Below, in pieces: positions 34,052-41,679 of a stretch of 55,496 bases of DNA. Within the stretch, counting starts at the first letter, position 1, and every line of letters starts with the position of its first letter. Where the stretch lies: positions 1-55,496 of the forward strand of contig JBCBEX010000019.1 in assembly GCA_038528235.1 (NCBI GenBank), in the 5' to 3' direction. Position numbers and translations under genes: made by a program. This DNA comes from JBCBEX01 sp038528235. Its GTDB lineage: Bacteria > Bacteroidota > Rhodothermia > Rhodothermales > Rubricoccaceae. The notes beneath the pieces are model-generated. The model worked only from the letters and a program-made list of their open reading frames with translations. It had not been told where the DNA came from and did not search any database.

Positions 34052-35719
34052 ATGACGCGATTTCTCTTCACCGTGCTGGCGGTGGTCCTCGCAGTCCCTG
34101 CCCTCGCCACGGATGATCCGCCCGACTCAACCTCGGAGGATCCACGTACAGCCGCGTTTGTTGCGGAGGCCGAGTCGCAAGGCCTCTCTGCTGCCGCTGC
34201 GCGCGCCCTCGGCGCACGTGCGGAGAACCAGATCCTTCGTGCCAGCAATATCCGCCAGGGGGCCGAGTTCGGGATCGCCCTGGCACTCGATGGCAACCGG
34301 GCGGTCGTGGGGGCCCCCTTCGAAGGCGACGGTGACCTCAAGACATTGTTGAGAGGGGCCGCGTATGTCTTCGAGTTCGTGGGGGGCACCTGGACCGAGA
34401 CCGCAGTCCTTCGAGGCAGCAACACAGAGGCGTTCGACGAATTCGGGGTGTCCGTCGCGCTCGACGGGGACCGAGCCCTCGTTGGGACCATCCGCGAGTC
34501 TGGCCCCGGCAACGCGACTCCCGGCGGGGGAGCCGTGTACGTCTTCGAGCTCTCGGGGGGTGCCTGGGTGGAAACGGCAGTCCTCCGCGCGAGCAATGCC
34601 GAATCTTCCGACTCCTTCGGAAGCGCGATCGCGCTGGACGGCAACCGCGCGGTCATCGGCGCGGGCCTTGAAGATGGCCCCAACAATGCAATCCCCGAGT
34701 CTGGTGCTGCGTATGTCTTCGACGTATCGGAGGGCCAGTGGGTGGAAACAGCGATTCTTCGGGCGAGCAACGCCGGTGAAGATGACATACTCGGTCAATC
34801 CATTGCGCTTGATGGCGACCGCGTTCTCCTCGGTGTGATCAGCGAAGCCGGCCCGTTCGATGCCACGTCTACGTCGGGGGCCGCGTACGTCTTTGAGCGT
34901 TCCGGCGAGACCTGGACGGAGACCGCGATTCTTCGCGCCAGCAACGCCCAGGAGCAAGATCGTTTCGGGCAATCCGTCGCGCTCGATGGCGACCGCGCGC
35001 TCATCGGCGCCCGCCTCGAAGACGGTCCCGGCAACGCGACCGCTGAGTCGGGCGCGGCCTATGTCTTCGAGTGGTCCGGCGACATGTGGATCGAGACGGC
35101 CATCCTCCGAGCCAGAGACGCCGGGGTCGACGACAATCTCGGGATCTCCGTCGCGCTCGACGGCGACCGGGCTCTGATCGGTGCAAGCGGCAAGGCGGGT
35201 CCCGTAGCTGGCACGCCGGACGCGGGGGCCGCATACCTCTTCGAGTTGTCCGATGGGACGTGGACCGAGACAGTCTTCCTCCGCGCCAGCGCCCCAGCAA
35301 CCTTCGATCAATTCGGGGCCCGCGTCGCGCTCGACGGTGACCGGGTGCTTGTCGGCGCGCCGTCACAGGATGGCCCCGGCAACGCCATACCCAATGCGGG
35401 AGCCGTCTATGCCTTCTCCGCAACGGCGACCACCATCGCTGCCGAGCCCGACGAGGCTACCCTCGCCCTGGGGTTCCCATGGCCCAATCCTGCCTCAGGT
35501 GCGATACGCGTTCCGTATTCCCTCGCCGTCCCAGACGAGGTCCGGCTGACGGCCTACGACCTGCTGGGCCGCGAGGTGGCGCTCCTCGATTCGGGCGTGC
35601 GCCGCGCTGGCGAGCACGAAGCCGTATTCAACGCATCGGCACTGTCACCGGGCATGTACGTCGTGCGGTTGGTCGTCGGGACGCAATCCGCAGCGCGGCG
35701 CGTGGTTGTGGTGGAGTAG
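34052..35719 (+). CDS. secreted FG-GAP-like repeat protein with T9SS type A sorting domain
   Basis: A 555-residue exported protein with a signal peptide (VLAVPALAT). Seven repeats of about 55 residues follow. Each has the plan ILRASN...FG.SVALDGDRALIGA...GAAYVFE..G.W.ET, an FG-GAP/integrin-alpha-like beta-propeller blade, so one seven-bladed propeller is likely. The last 90 residues form a Por-type secretion domain: FPWPNPASGAIRVPYSL, VRLTAYDLLGREVALL, LSPGMYVVRL and a basic-hydrophobic end (ARRVVVVE). The protein should be carried over the outer membrane by the type IX system and placed on the surface. The ATG at 34052 begins the signal peptide. Confidence 0.9.
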   Translation: MTRFLFTVLAVVLAVPALATDDPPDSTSEDPRTAAFVAEAESQGLSAAAARALGARAENQILRASNIRQGAEFGIALALDGNRAVVGAPFEGDGDLKTLLRGAAYVFEFVGGTWTETAVLRGSNTEAFDEFGVSVALDGDRALVGTIRESGPGNATPGGGAVYVFELSGGAWVETAVLRASNAESSDSFGSAIALDGNRAVIGAGLEDGPNNAIPESGAAYVFDVSEGQWVETAILRASNAGEDDILGQSIALDGDRVLLGVISEAGPFDATSTSGAAYVFERSGETWTETAILRASNAQEQDRFGQSVALDGDRALIGARLEDGPGNATAESGAAYVFEWSGDMWIETAILRARDAGVDDNLGISVALDGDRALIGASGKAGPVAGTPDAGAAYLFELSDGTWTETVFLRASAPATFDQFGARVALDGDRVLVGAPSQDGPGNAIPNAGAVYAFSATATTIAAEPDEATLALGFPWPNPASGAIRVPYSLAVPDEVRLTAYDLLGREVALLDSGVRRAGEHEAVFNASALSPGMYVVRLVVGTQSAARRVVVVE

Positions 35720-35848
35720 GTCACCAGCCGCCTCGTGCGCATGGCGTGGCGCCCGATGCTCCCACGGGACTCCTCCAGCGAGGCTCTGGCGATATCCTTC
35801 GGGCTGCTGGACGAGGTTCTGGAACTGGTACCGTAGCTGGCGGCCGCG

Positions 35849-36823
35849 TCAGGCGGCGAGCCGGTCGAGCGGGCTGGCCACGCCGAGCGTCCGCGTCGTG
35901 GCGACGTGGGTGTAGATCTGCGTGGTGGCGAGCTTCGCGTGGCCGAGCAACTCCTGAAGCGTGCGCAGGTCGAGGCCCTGTTCGAGCAGGTGGGTCGCGA
36001 AGGAGTGGCGCAGCGTGTGGCATGTGGCTCTCTTCTCGATGCCCGCCGCCTCGACGGCTCGCTTGAGGGCACGCTGCACGGACGACGGCGAACGATGATG
36101 CCGGTGGACCTGGCCTGTGCGGGGGTCCTCGGAACGCCGCGCCGAGGGGAAGGCGAACTGCCAGCCGAACTGGCGCGCGGCACCTGGGTGCTTTGCCGCG
36201 TAGGCGTGGGGCAGCTTGGCCTCGCCAAAGCCCTCCGCGAGGTCGCGGCGGTGAAGGGCGCGTACGTGGTCCAGGTGAATCCGCAGAGGGCCTGCTAAGG
36301 CGTCGGGGAAGAGCGTCACGCGGTCCTTCCGACCCTTGCCCTGACGCACCACGATCTGCCGCCGCTCGAAGTCGAGGTCTTTGACGCGGAGGCGTAGGCA
36401 GCCGCTCAGGCGCAGCCCGGCGCCGTAGAGGAGCCCGCCGATAAGCCGGTGCTCGCCGCGCAGTCGTTCGAGCAGCGCCGCGACCTCAGGCTTGGAGAGC
36501 ACAACCGGGAGCCGTGCGGGCTTGCGGACGCGCACCAGATCAAGGGTGTCCAGGGGCAGGGCGAGGACGGCGTCGTAGAGGAAGAGCAGCGCGGAGAGGG
36601 CCTGAGTTTGGGTGCTCGCGGCCACGTCGCGTTCGTTGGCGAGGTAGTTCAGGAACGCCTCCACCTCTGCCTCGGCCATCGTCTTCGGGTGGCGCGGAAC
36701 GCCCGCCGCGTCACGGTGGAAGTGGCAGAAGTGGCGGACCCAGCCGACGTAGGTCTGCTCGGTGCGGTAGCTAAGGTGGCGAAGGCGAGCGGCCTCGCGG
36801 ACGTGCTGGAGGAGTCGGGACAT
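35849..36823 (-). CDS. intI: integron integrase (IntI-type tyrosine recombinase)
   Basis: A 324-residue site-specific recombinase that inserts and excises gene cassettes at attI/attC sites. The catalytic residues are present: Arg 138 (GAGLRLSG), Lys 163 (QGKGRKD), His 269 and Arg 272 (CHTLRHSF), His 295 (LLGHAKL) and nucleophile Tyr 304 (IYTHV). The diagnostic IntI-specific extra domain follows the lysine: PHAYAAKHPGAARQFGWQFAFPS, then DPRTG..HRHH, which separates integron integrases from XerC/XerD. Position 141 is Gly where the family normally has Glu (RxSE), a possible weakening change. The gene is divergent from the cassette array, the classical integron layout. The start ATG at 36823 gives the normal N-terminus; the open frame runs further upstream into attI. 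Confidence 0.93.
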   Translation of the reverse strand: MSRLLQHVREAARLRHLSYRTEQTYVGWVRHFCHFHRDAAGVPRHPKTMAEAEVEAFLNYLANERDVAASTQTQALSALLFLYDAVLALPLDTLDLVRVRKPARLPVVLSKPEVAALLERLRGEHRLIGGLLYGAGLRLSGCLRLRVKDLDFERRQIVVRQGKGRKDRVTLFPDALAGPLRIHLDHVRALHRRDLAEGFGEAKLPHAYAAKHPGAARQFGWQFAFPSARRSEDPRTGQVHRHHRSPSSVQRALKRAVEAAGIEKRATCHTLRHSFATHLLEQGLDLRTLQELLGHAKLATTQIYTHVATTRTLGVASPLDRLAA

Positions 36824-36994
36824 GGAGCGGCGTGCGTCGTGTGCGCCCGATAGACACGCTGTGAACCGAGACGTAACCGACCGAATTGCGGCGTCGGTGG
36901 ACAAGCCAGGGCCTGTACGTCTATTATCCAGTGCCACGCCGCGATTCGGTCGTCCAGTGCCCAGAAGGCTGCGTGCGTTCAACAGAAGTAATAG
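36824..36994 (+). other. attI: attI region of the integron
   Basis: The 171 bp between the intI start and the first cassette hold no gene. The array-side recombination box GTTATGC occupies 36994-37000, with the predicted crossover between G 36994 and T 36995. Cassette 1 carries the matching R'' box GCATAAC at its other end (37563), as expected for a cassette inserted here. The intI promoter and the cassette promoter Pc are expected in this stretch but I could not assign them by eye. Confidence 0.75.
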
Positions 36995-37010
36995 TTATGC
37001 ATCCTCCACC

Positions 37011-37568
37011 GTGGAGCAATTGATTGAACGGCCATCAGTCGTCCGCTCGGCTGAGTTGGAAGGGCGGGACCTCCGCCTCACGATCCAGCTCTACGACCTC
37101 ATCGCCCCACCCCCGATGCCGGAGCCGGTCCTCGTGCTCACGCTCCACGACTGCGCATCCGGGACAGAGCGAGCGGCCGAGGCCTTGCGTGAAGCGACCG
37201 TTTGGGAGGTCGAGCAGAGCAAATCAGGCGAAGCGCTACGGCTCACGTTCTACCACGACATGGGCGAGATCGCCAGCGTGGAGTGCGGACGCCTATCGTC
37301 GGAGCGGAGAGCATTCGATGGGGCCGACTGGCTCGACCTCGTCGAGTCGTACGACCGCTGGATGCGGCGTGAGCAAGCTGAGGGCCGCCGCTTGACCGCT
37401 GCCATCCGCGACGTGGAACGCGCCCTCGACCAACGGCTCGACCGCGCTCGCCGGATCTTAGACCAGAGCGGCGGTCACGCAGAACGCGCCGCCCAGGCAT
37501 CTGGGCGGCTAAAGGCGCTAGAAGAGATCGCCAACGTCCTCCGCACTTCTCTCACCAAGGATGCATAA
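37011..37568 (+). CDS. integron cassette 1: hypothetical protein
   Basis: A 185-residue protein that matches no family I know. The first half is probably beta-rich (LRLTIQLYDL; EPVLVLTLHDC), and the second half is a long charged helix likely to form a coiled coil (VERALDQRLDRARRILDQ). There is no signal peptide or membrane segment, so it is likely cytoplasmic. The start is a GTG at 37011, 16 bp inside the cassette; a TTG at 37020 is an alternative. The TAA stop lies inside the R'' box GCATAAC of its own attC. It is the first cassette after attI and so the one best placed for expression from Pc. Confidence 0.7.
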   Translation: MEQLIERPSVVRSAELEGRDLRLTIQLYDLIAPPPMPEPVLVLTLHDCASGTERAAEALREATVWEVEQSKSGEALRLTFYHDMGEIASVECGRLSSERRAFDGADWLDLVESYDRWMRREQAEGRRLTAAIRDVERALDQRLDRARRILDQSGGHAERAAQASGRLKALEEIANVLRTSLTKDA

Positions 37569-37691
37569 CCCGCCGCTGCAAGCCGACGAAGGGCTCCAGC
37601 GCTCTCGGCTCGTCCGAACGTCAGCGCTACTTTCGCTTCGTCCGATCATCGTGCCGTCAGCCCTTCGCGGTTGAGCGGCCATCTGTTATCC
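37563..37691 (+). other. attC: attC1 recombination site
   Basis: R'' GCATAAC (37563-37569) and R' GTTATCC (37685-37691) bound a 129-bp imperfect palindrome. The left arm GCCGCT-(G)-CAA-(G)-CCG-(A)-CGAAGGGCT pairs with the right arm AGCCCTTCG-CGG-TTG-AGCGGC. The bracketed bases stay unpaired, as the extrahelical bases of true attC hairpins do. The middle of the site is variable. The crossover point is after G 37685. Confidence 0.88.
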
Positions 37692-37695
37692 AGTC

Positions 37696-38640
37696 GTGAA
37701 GCACCTCGCCCTGCCAGCCTGCCTCGACATGAGGCGTAAGTCCGACGGGAAGGAGGTAGCCTTCGGAGTCGGCTCCGACGGTAGCTTCCACACGGTGGCC
37801 GCGCTCGACGAGCTCGATACACGGACCGTCCAGTCGAGCGGTGCGAGCTTCTTCAAGCCAAGACCTTCAACGCCCCAGAGCTACCGCATCCTCTCCTGGC
37901 TGGGTCAGAGGGTTCCCACTGAGTTCGTGGTTCCGATGGAGCCCTACAACATCACCCACGTACAACCTCTGGGTGCGGACGTCCTGCTGGTTTGCGCGAG
38001 ATGCCGACGCCGCTCGGATTCCGACATCGACGAGAACGCTCGCGTGTACGCGAGGGATGGCCGCCTCAAGCGCTCCTTCGTGCTGGGTGACGGTATTCAA
38101 CACGTGTTGGTGGCAGACGACCAAACCATCTGGGTGAACTACTTCGATGAGGGCATCTTCGGGAACTACGGCTGGAATACCCCGCTCGGCGAGAGCGGGC
38201 TCGTACAATGGTCTACTGAGGGCAAGAGGCTCTACGAGTTCACGCCGCCTGACGGGCTGAACTTCATGGCCGACTGCTACGCGCTAAACATCGACTCGAG
38301 CGGTTCAGCGTGGTGCTGCTACTACACGGACTTCCCTGTGGTGCGAATCCACGCTGGAGAAGTACGTGGGTGGGAGCCCGTAGTTGAGGGCTCTAGTTGC
38401 TTCGCCGCGGACTATCCCTACGTCCTCTTCTTCGGGGAGTACGACAACCGCCAGGAGCTGATCCTCGCGGAGCTTCTCGAGAACGGGAAGAGCAGAAGGG
38501 TCGAGAGCTTCATTCCTACTGACGAGGATGGGGTGCCGCTCCGAGTTGAACGGGCAACTGCGCGCGGGAACGCGGTCCATCTGGTTGCGGAAGGTACCGT
38601 CCGTACCGTGACGGTCTCTGCGTGTCTGGGCGCTGGATAA
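37696..38640 (+). CDS. integron cassette 2: beta-propeller-like hypothetical protein
   Basis: A 314-residue protein of unknown function. The sequence is built of short beta-strand blades typical of WD40/NHL-like propellers: HVLVADDQTIWVNYFDEGIFG, GLVQWSTEGKRLYEF, ALNIDSSGSAWCCYY, VVRIHAGEVRGWEPV. The 'WVNYFDEGIFG..GW...GLV.W...G' pattern occurs in uncharacterised bacterial proteins. There is no signal peptide. The start is a GTG at 37696, 10 bp after the cassette boundary. The TAA stop overlaps the R'' box GGATAAC of attC2, and that box matches the cassette's own leading R' GTTATCC exactly in complement. Confidence 0.75.
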   Translation: MKHLALPACLDMRRKSDGKEVAFGVGSDGSFHTVAALDELDTRTVQSSGASFFKPRPSTPQSYRILSWLGQRVPTEFVVPMEPYNITHVQPLGADVLLVCARCRRRSDSDIDENARVYARDGRLKRSFVLGDGIQHVLVADDQTIWVNYFDEGIFGNYGWNTPLGESGLVQWSTEGKRLYEFTPPDGLNFMADCYALNIDSSGSAWCCYYTDFPVVRIHAGEVRGWEPVVEGSSCFAADYPYVLFFGEYDNRQELILAELLENGKSRRVESFIPTDEDGVPLRVERATARGNAVHLVAEGTVRTVTVSACLGAG

Positions 38641-38740
38641 CATGTCGTTGGAGGCAGACGAGGCCGGCGGTCGGCTCTCCAGTCGCAAGCTCCTTCCGAG
38701 CCTCCCTTCGTCCTCGCAGCTCAACTCCCGGTCGTTATGC
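38635..38740 (+). other. attC: attC2 recombination site
   Basis: R'' GGATAAC (38635-38641) and R' GTTATGC (38734-38740) bound a 106-bp site. Left GTTG-(G)-AG pairs with right CTCAAC, leaving one G extrahelical, and CGAGG pairs with CCTCG further in. The sequence differs from attC1 and attC3, so the cassette probably came from another source. The crossover is after G 38734. Confidence 0.8.
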
Positions 38741-39366
38741 GGCTCCCCAAACTCGCTGTGCGACTCGCTGCCTCCTTGGCCATCGCCCTGCTCTTCGCCG
38801 CTTGCGTCGAGCCGGAGGGCGAACCGCCTGAACTGGCAGCGACACCGTTTGTGTCCGAAGCCGAACGCGAGGTTTACGCCGCTGCCTTGTCCTCCCTCTC
38901 CTCAATGATTGGGGAGCAAGTAGGCACTCCGACATTCCAGATGCTCCTCGGCTCCCTCACGGCTACCCGTCTCGTCGAGGTTCAACGAGACGACGCGCTC
39001 CCGCCTGACCTCTCGCCTCTCTCGGAGCAGACGTGGTCGGACTTCGTGCGGCGGAATGCCGAGCCTGCCGAGATCGCCACATCTCTCCCAGTCCCGGACG
39101 TGCTTGACCTCGTCCGGGAGGATACGATCCGGTCGATCTTCGCGGACGGCGCCTCCGACGGCTGGCGGGCGTTTCGGTCACGGTACCCCGACGCCACCGG
39201 CTTCGCCGTCGTGTCGAGGGTGGGATTCAGCCCCGACAGCACGGAGGCGCTCGTGTTCGCCTCATTCAGTTGCGGGCCTACGTGTGGGTCCGGGCAATAC
39301 GTTCAGCTTCAACGGAGGGGCAACCGTTGGGAGGCTGTTGGGACCTCGGTGGCATGGGTCTCATAG
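38737..39366 (+). CDS. integron cassette 3: hypothetical lipoprotein
   Basis: A 209-residue exported lipoprotein (signal ALLFAACVEP). The mature part has helical segments (ALSSLSSMIGEQ) and a beta-rich C-terminal domain (DATGFAVVSRVGFSPDSTEALVFASF) followed by a Cys pair (SCGPTCGSGQYV). This C-terminal pattern, ending W....VAWVS, is seen in uncharacterised secreted proteins of Bacteroidota. The ATG lies inside the recombination box itself (GTTATGC), so the leader carries no room for a ribosome-binding site within the cassette. It stops 8 bp before attC3. Confidence 0.75.
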   Translation: MRLPKLAVRLAASLAIALLFAACVEPEGEPPELAATPFVSEAEREVYAAALSSLSSMIGEQVGTPTFQMLLGSLTATRLVEVQRDDALPPDLSPLSEQTWSDFVRRNAEPAEIATSLPVPDVLDLVREDTIRSIFADGASDGWRAFRSRYPDATGFAVVSRVGFSPDSTEALVFASFSCGPTCGSGQYVQLQRRGNRWEAVGTSVAWVS

Positions 39367-39374
39367 CTCGCGCC

Positions 39375-39495
39375 GCAGAACCCGCCATCGCAGGCCGACG
39401 CCGAGCTACACCGCCTTGCTCGTCTCGCCGCCGGCGTCTACTTTGCTTCCGCTAACGGCTGCGTCTCGGCGCGGCTGAATGGCCAAATGTTACAC
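39375..39495 (+). other. attC: attC3 recombination site
   Basis: R'' GCAGAAC (39375-39381) and R' GTTACAC (39489-39495) bound a 121-bp site that aligns with attC1 at both ends. Left GCCAT...CAG-(G)-CCG-(A)-CGCCGAG pairs fully with right CTCGGCG-CGG-CTG...ATGGC, and the same G and A stay extrahelical. The right end CGCGG.TGA..GGCCA is shared with attC1. The crossover is after G 39489. Confidence 0.88.
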
Positions 39496-39518
39496 AGTCT
39501 CCCGCCATCTCCTGCCCG

Positions 39519-40133
39519 ATGCGAACTCTCGCTCTTCTTTTCGCGCTCAGCCCTGCCCTCGCGCTGGCGCAGACTTCGTCCGAAGCTGACTCCCTCCTCG
39601 CCCGCCAACTCTCGCTCCGTGTTGAGGCAGACCAAGCGGCGCGCGGGCTGATTACGCTCGCGTTGAGTCAAGGCCGTCAGCCCGACGCCGCCGACGGCGC
39701 GTTCGCCTTGGCCATCGACTCGCTCAACACGGCTTGGCTCAAAGGTGTCGTCGCCGAGCGAGGGTGGCCGAAAGCGAGCGAGGTCGGGGAAGAAGGGGCT
39801 AGCGACGCTTGGCTCCTCGCTCAGCACGCGGATCGGGACCGCGCCTTCCAACGGGAGGTCCTCGGCCTCATGGAGGCGGCCGTCGCTGAGGGGGAGGCGT
39901 CGGGGGCCGACTTCGCCTACCTCACCGACCGCGTTCGGCTGGCGGCGGGCGAGCCCCAGGTCTACGGTACGCAGGTGAGGGTCGTGGACGGCCAGCCGGT
40001 CCCGCGTGAGATCGAGGACGCCGACGGCGTAGACGCTCGGCGTGCGGCGGTCGGGTTGAACTCGCTCGCGGACTACATCGAGTCCTTCCGACGCAGAGTG
40101 CAGGGTGCTCCCGCGAACGAAGAGGCGCCGTAG
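39519..40133 (+). CDS. integron cassette 4: DUF6624-like secreted protein
   Basis: A 204-residue protein with a signal peptide (LLFALSPALALAQ), so periplasmic or secreted. The C-terminal half fits DUF6624: WLLAQHADRDRAFQREVLGLM, then DFAYLTDRVRLAAGEPQVYGTQV, with the closing YGTQ motif and the conserved LTDRV. The function of this family is not known. It starts 29 bp after the cassette boundary. Its stop codon precedes a damaged attC (40147-40179). Confidence 0.8.
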   Translation: MRTLALLFALSPALALAQTSSEADSLLARQLSLRVEADQAARGLITLALSQGRQPDAADGAFALAIDSLNTAWLKGVVAERGWPKASEVGEEGASDAWLLAQHADRDRAFQREVLGLMEAAVAEGEASGADFAYLTDRVRLAAGEPQVYGTQVRVVDGQPVPREIEDADGVDARRAAVGLNSLADYIESFRRRVQGAPANEEAP

Positions 40134-40146
40134 ATAGTAACGGCCA

Positions 40147-40179
40147 TGTAAACCGCGGCTGAGCCGCCATCTGTTCTGC
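40147..40179 (+). other. attC: attC4, collapsed recombination site
   Basis: The right end, CGCGGCTGAGCCGCCATCT followed by GTTCTGC (40173-40179), matches the right ends of attC1 and attC3. The left arm and the whole centre are missing. Only TGTAAAC (40147-40153), a poor R'' box, and a GCGGCT/AGCCGC pair with a one-base loop remain. At 33 bp it is too short to form the usual two-arm hairpin. It may be a deletion scar that freezes cassette 4 to its right neighbour. Confidence 0.6.
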
Positions 40180-40394
40180 CGCGCTCACCTCACAGCAGTC
40201 CGTGAGAGAAGCCGAGCCGAGCTCGCAGAGCTGATAAGGGAAACCAACGCGAAAGCCCCTCTGTCCGCCCCAAGTTGTCCAGGCTCCGACATACAGGCGA
40301 AGGCCGCTGGCCCTGAATGACTGGCGGAGCGTCGACGGCGAGGAGTTCAGCGAGTGAACGAGGGCATGCAGCAAGTGATGCGCAGCGACTGTGC

Positions 40395-40784
40395 CTATAG
40401 AACGCTCACGAAAGCGGCCGCCGTGGGAATAGCGGCTACGATGAATAGGATGGTTCGCCGAGGCGTTCCGTCGAGCACGTAGAGCAGGATGTCCAACCCT
40501 TGGCGAATGAGCAGGCTGAGCAGCCCCACCTGAAAGAGCACCTGGTCGCCGAGGATGAGCGCTCCCCAGAGACAAACGCCGGTCACGATCTGTCGCGCCC
40601 CCCAGCCGCGTACGTTCGGGGCCCGTACGACCTCCTTCGAATTGGTAGAGGTAAAGTCTTCCGTACGCAGCAGCAATGACCAGCCTGTTCTGGTGAAGAG
40701 GGCGATCGCGCCGGTGAGTAGGGTCGCGACCGCGAAGAGGCCCGTGATTATCAGCGCGAGGAGTGAGGGAGCAAAGGAATCCAT
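40395..40784 (-). CDS. small multi-pass membrane protein, possible cassette 5
   Basis: A 129-residue protein with four probable membrane helices: LLALIITGLFAVATLLTGAIAL, a second around QIVTGVCLWGALILG, QVLFQVGLLSLLI and a C-terminal RTILFIVAAIPTAAAFVSV. I recognise no family. It is transcribed away from the XRE regulator gene, with 84 bp between the two starts, and would share its control region. Its orientation is opposite to the other cassette genes. It lies between the collapsed attC4 and the candidate attC5. The ATG at 40784 gives the shorter N-terminus that begins at the first helix. Confidence 0.6.
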   Translation of the reverse strand: MDSFAPSLLALIITGLFAVATLLTGAIALFTRTGWSLLLRTEDFTSTNSKEVVRAPNVRGWGARQIVTGVCLWGALILGDQVLFQVGLLSLLIRQGLDILLYVLDGTPRRTILFIVAAIPTAAAFVSVL

Positions 40785-40836
40785 ACGGGGGCAACCGAAG
40801 GCGTGGGACAAGGAGGTGCCCTATGGTATATTGAGC

Positions 40837-40861
40837 AGGGAATCATTACAATTCCCTGTAA
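40837..40861. promoter_or_regulatory. palindromic operator between divergent membrane-protein and XRE genes
   Basis: AGGGAAT (40837-40843) and ATTCCCT (40851-40857) form an inverted repeat with a 7-bp spacer, overlapping a second one, TTACA-N6-TGTAA (40846-40861). A TATATTG (40827-40833) just upstream could be the promoter. The TTAC...GTAA half-sites match those before the related regulator at 52653, which suggests autoregulation. Confidence 0.55.
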
Positions 40862-40868
40862 AGGAATA

Positions 40869-41651
40869 ATGGCTGACCATCCTTTTGGCTCCGCGCTCAA
40901 GACTATTCGGCGAGACCTCGGCTTGTCGCAGGAGGCTCTCGCCGACGCCATCGGCACGACCCAACGGCATCTGTCATTCCTGGAGACAGGGCGCTCCGCC
41001 CCGACTAGGTCGATGATCGGACGAATCGTCACGGCGGTGCGCCTGTCGAGCGCGCACCGTGCGTCGCTGTTCGAGACCGCGGGCTTTCGAAGCCCCTATC
41101 CACAGCGTGAACTCGACAGTCCCGACGTCCAGCACACCCTCGACCTGCTCTCGCGCCAGCTCCTTCGCCATTGGCCCTTCCCCGGATTCGTCGTGGACAA
41201 CGACTGGAATTTCCTGAGGGCCAATCCTCCTGGGCAGCGCATGATCGAGCTGTTTGACCACGTCGAAAACATGCACGCCCTCTTCCTGTCTCGGAAGTTC
41301 CAGCCGCTCGTCACGAACTGGGAGGCCGCAAGCGCTAGCTTCTACACCCGTATCCAGGAAGTCGCCCTGCGCTCCGAGGTGGTTCGGGGTGCCCTAGATG
41401 CGGCGGTCGCCGACGGCCGGTTCGAGCACGTGCCCCGGTTCCTGGCAGGTGCCAGCGACGTTCCGATTTATGTACCCATCGTCGTCCAGATGCCAGGGCA
41501 GCCTCCGCTGCGATTTACCTCGCTCCACGGCCGGTTGGTTTCGGTACACGATGCCATGGCCGAGAGCTTCGAGGTAGAGCTGATGGTCCCGCTCGACGAG
41601 GGCTCAGAGATGCCGATGCACGCATTGTTCGGGGACCACAGGGAGCGTTGA
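40869..41651 (+). CDS. XRE-family regulator with MmyB-like ligand domain
   Basis: A 260-residue transcription factor. The N-terminal helix-turn-helix (about 8-62) is LGLSQEALADAIGTTQRHLSFLETGRSAPT, with the HLSFLETGRA/S.P signature of the MmyB-like group. The rest (about 95-260) is the PAS-like MmyB domain, starting WPFPGFVVDNDWNFLRANPPG and including FYTRIQEVALR and LRFTSLHGRLVSVHD, which probably binds a small hydrophobic ligand such as a fatty acid. It is divergent from a small membrane protein gene with a palindrome between them. A second family member stands at 52653 with the same arrangement. The ATG at 40869 places the HTH at the usual distance. Confidence 0.85.
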   Translation: MADHPFGSALKTIRRDLGLSQEALADAIGTTQRHLSFLETGRSAPTRSMIGRIVTAVRLSSAHRASLFETAGFRSPYPQRELDSPDVQHTLDLLSRQLLRHWPFPGFVVDNDWNFLRANPPGQRMIELFDHVENMHALFLSRKFQPLVTNWEAASASFYTRIQEVALRSEVVRGALDAAVADGRFEHVPRFLAGASDVPIYVPIVVQMPGQPPLRFTSLHGRLVSVHDAMAESFEVELMVPLDEGSEMPMHALFGDHRER

Positions 41652-41679
41652 CGCGGCCCTCCGGATGCACGCACGTGTG

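Noticed and set aside
35849..36823. XerC/XerD housekeeping recombinase
   Set aside because: The extra segment PHAYAAKHPGAARQFGWQFAFPS with DPRTG..HRHH is specific to integron integrases, and attC sites lie next to the gene.
39361..39367. TCATAGC as R'' box of attC3
   Set aside because: GCAGAAC at 39375 aligns better with attC1 and gives full pairing of both arms with the conserved extrahelical bases.
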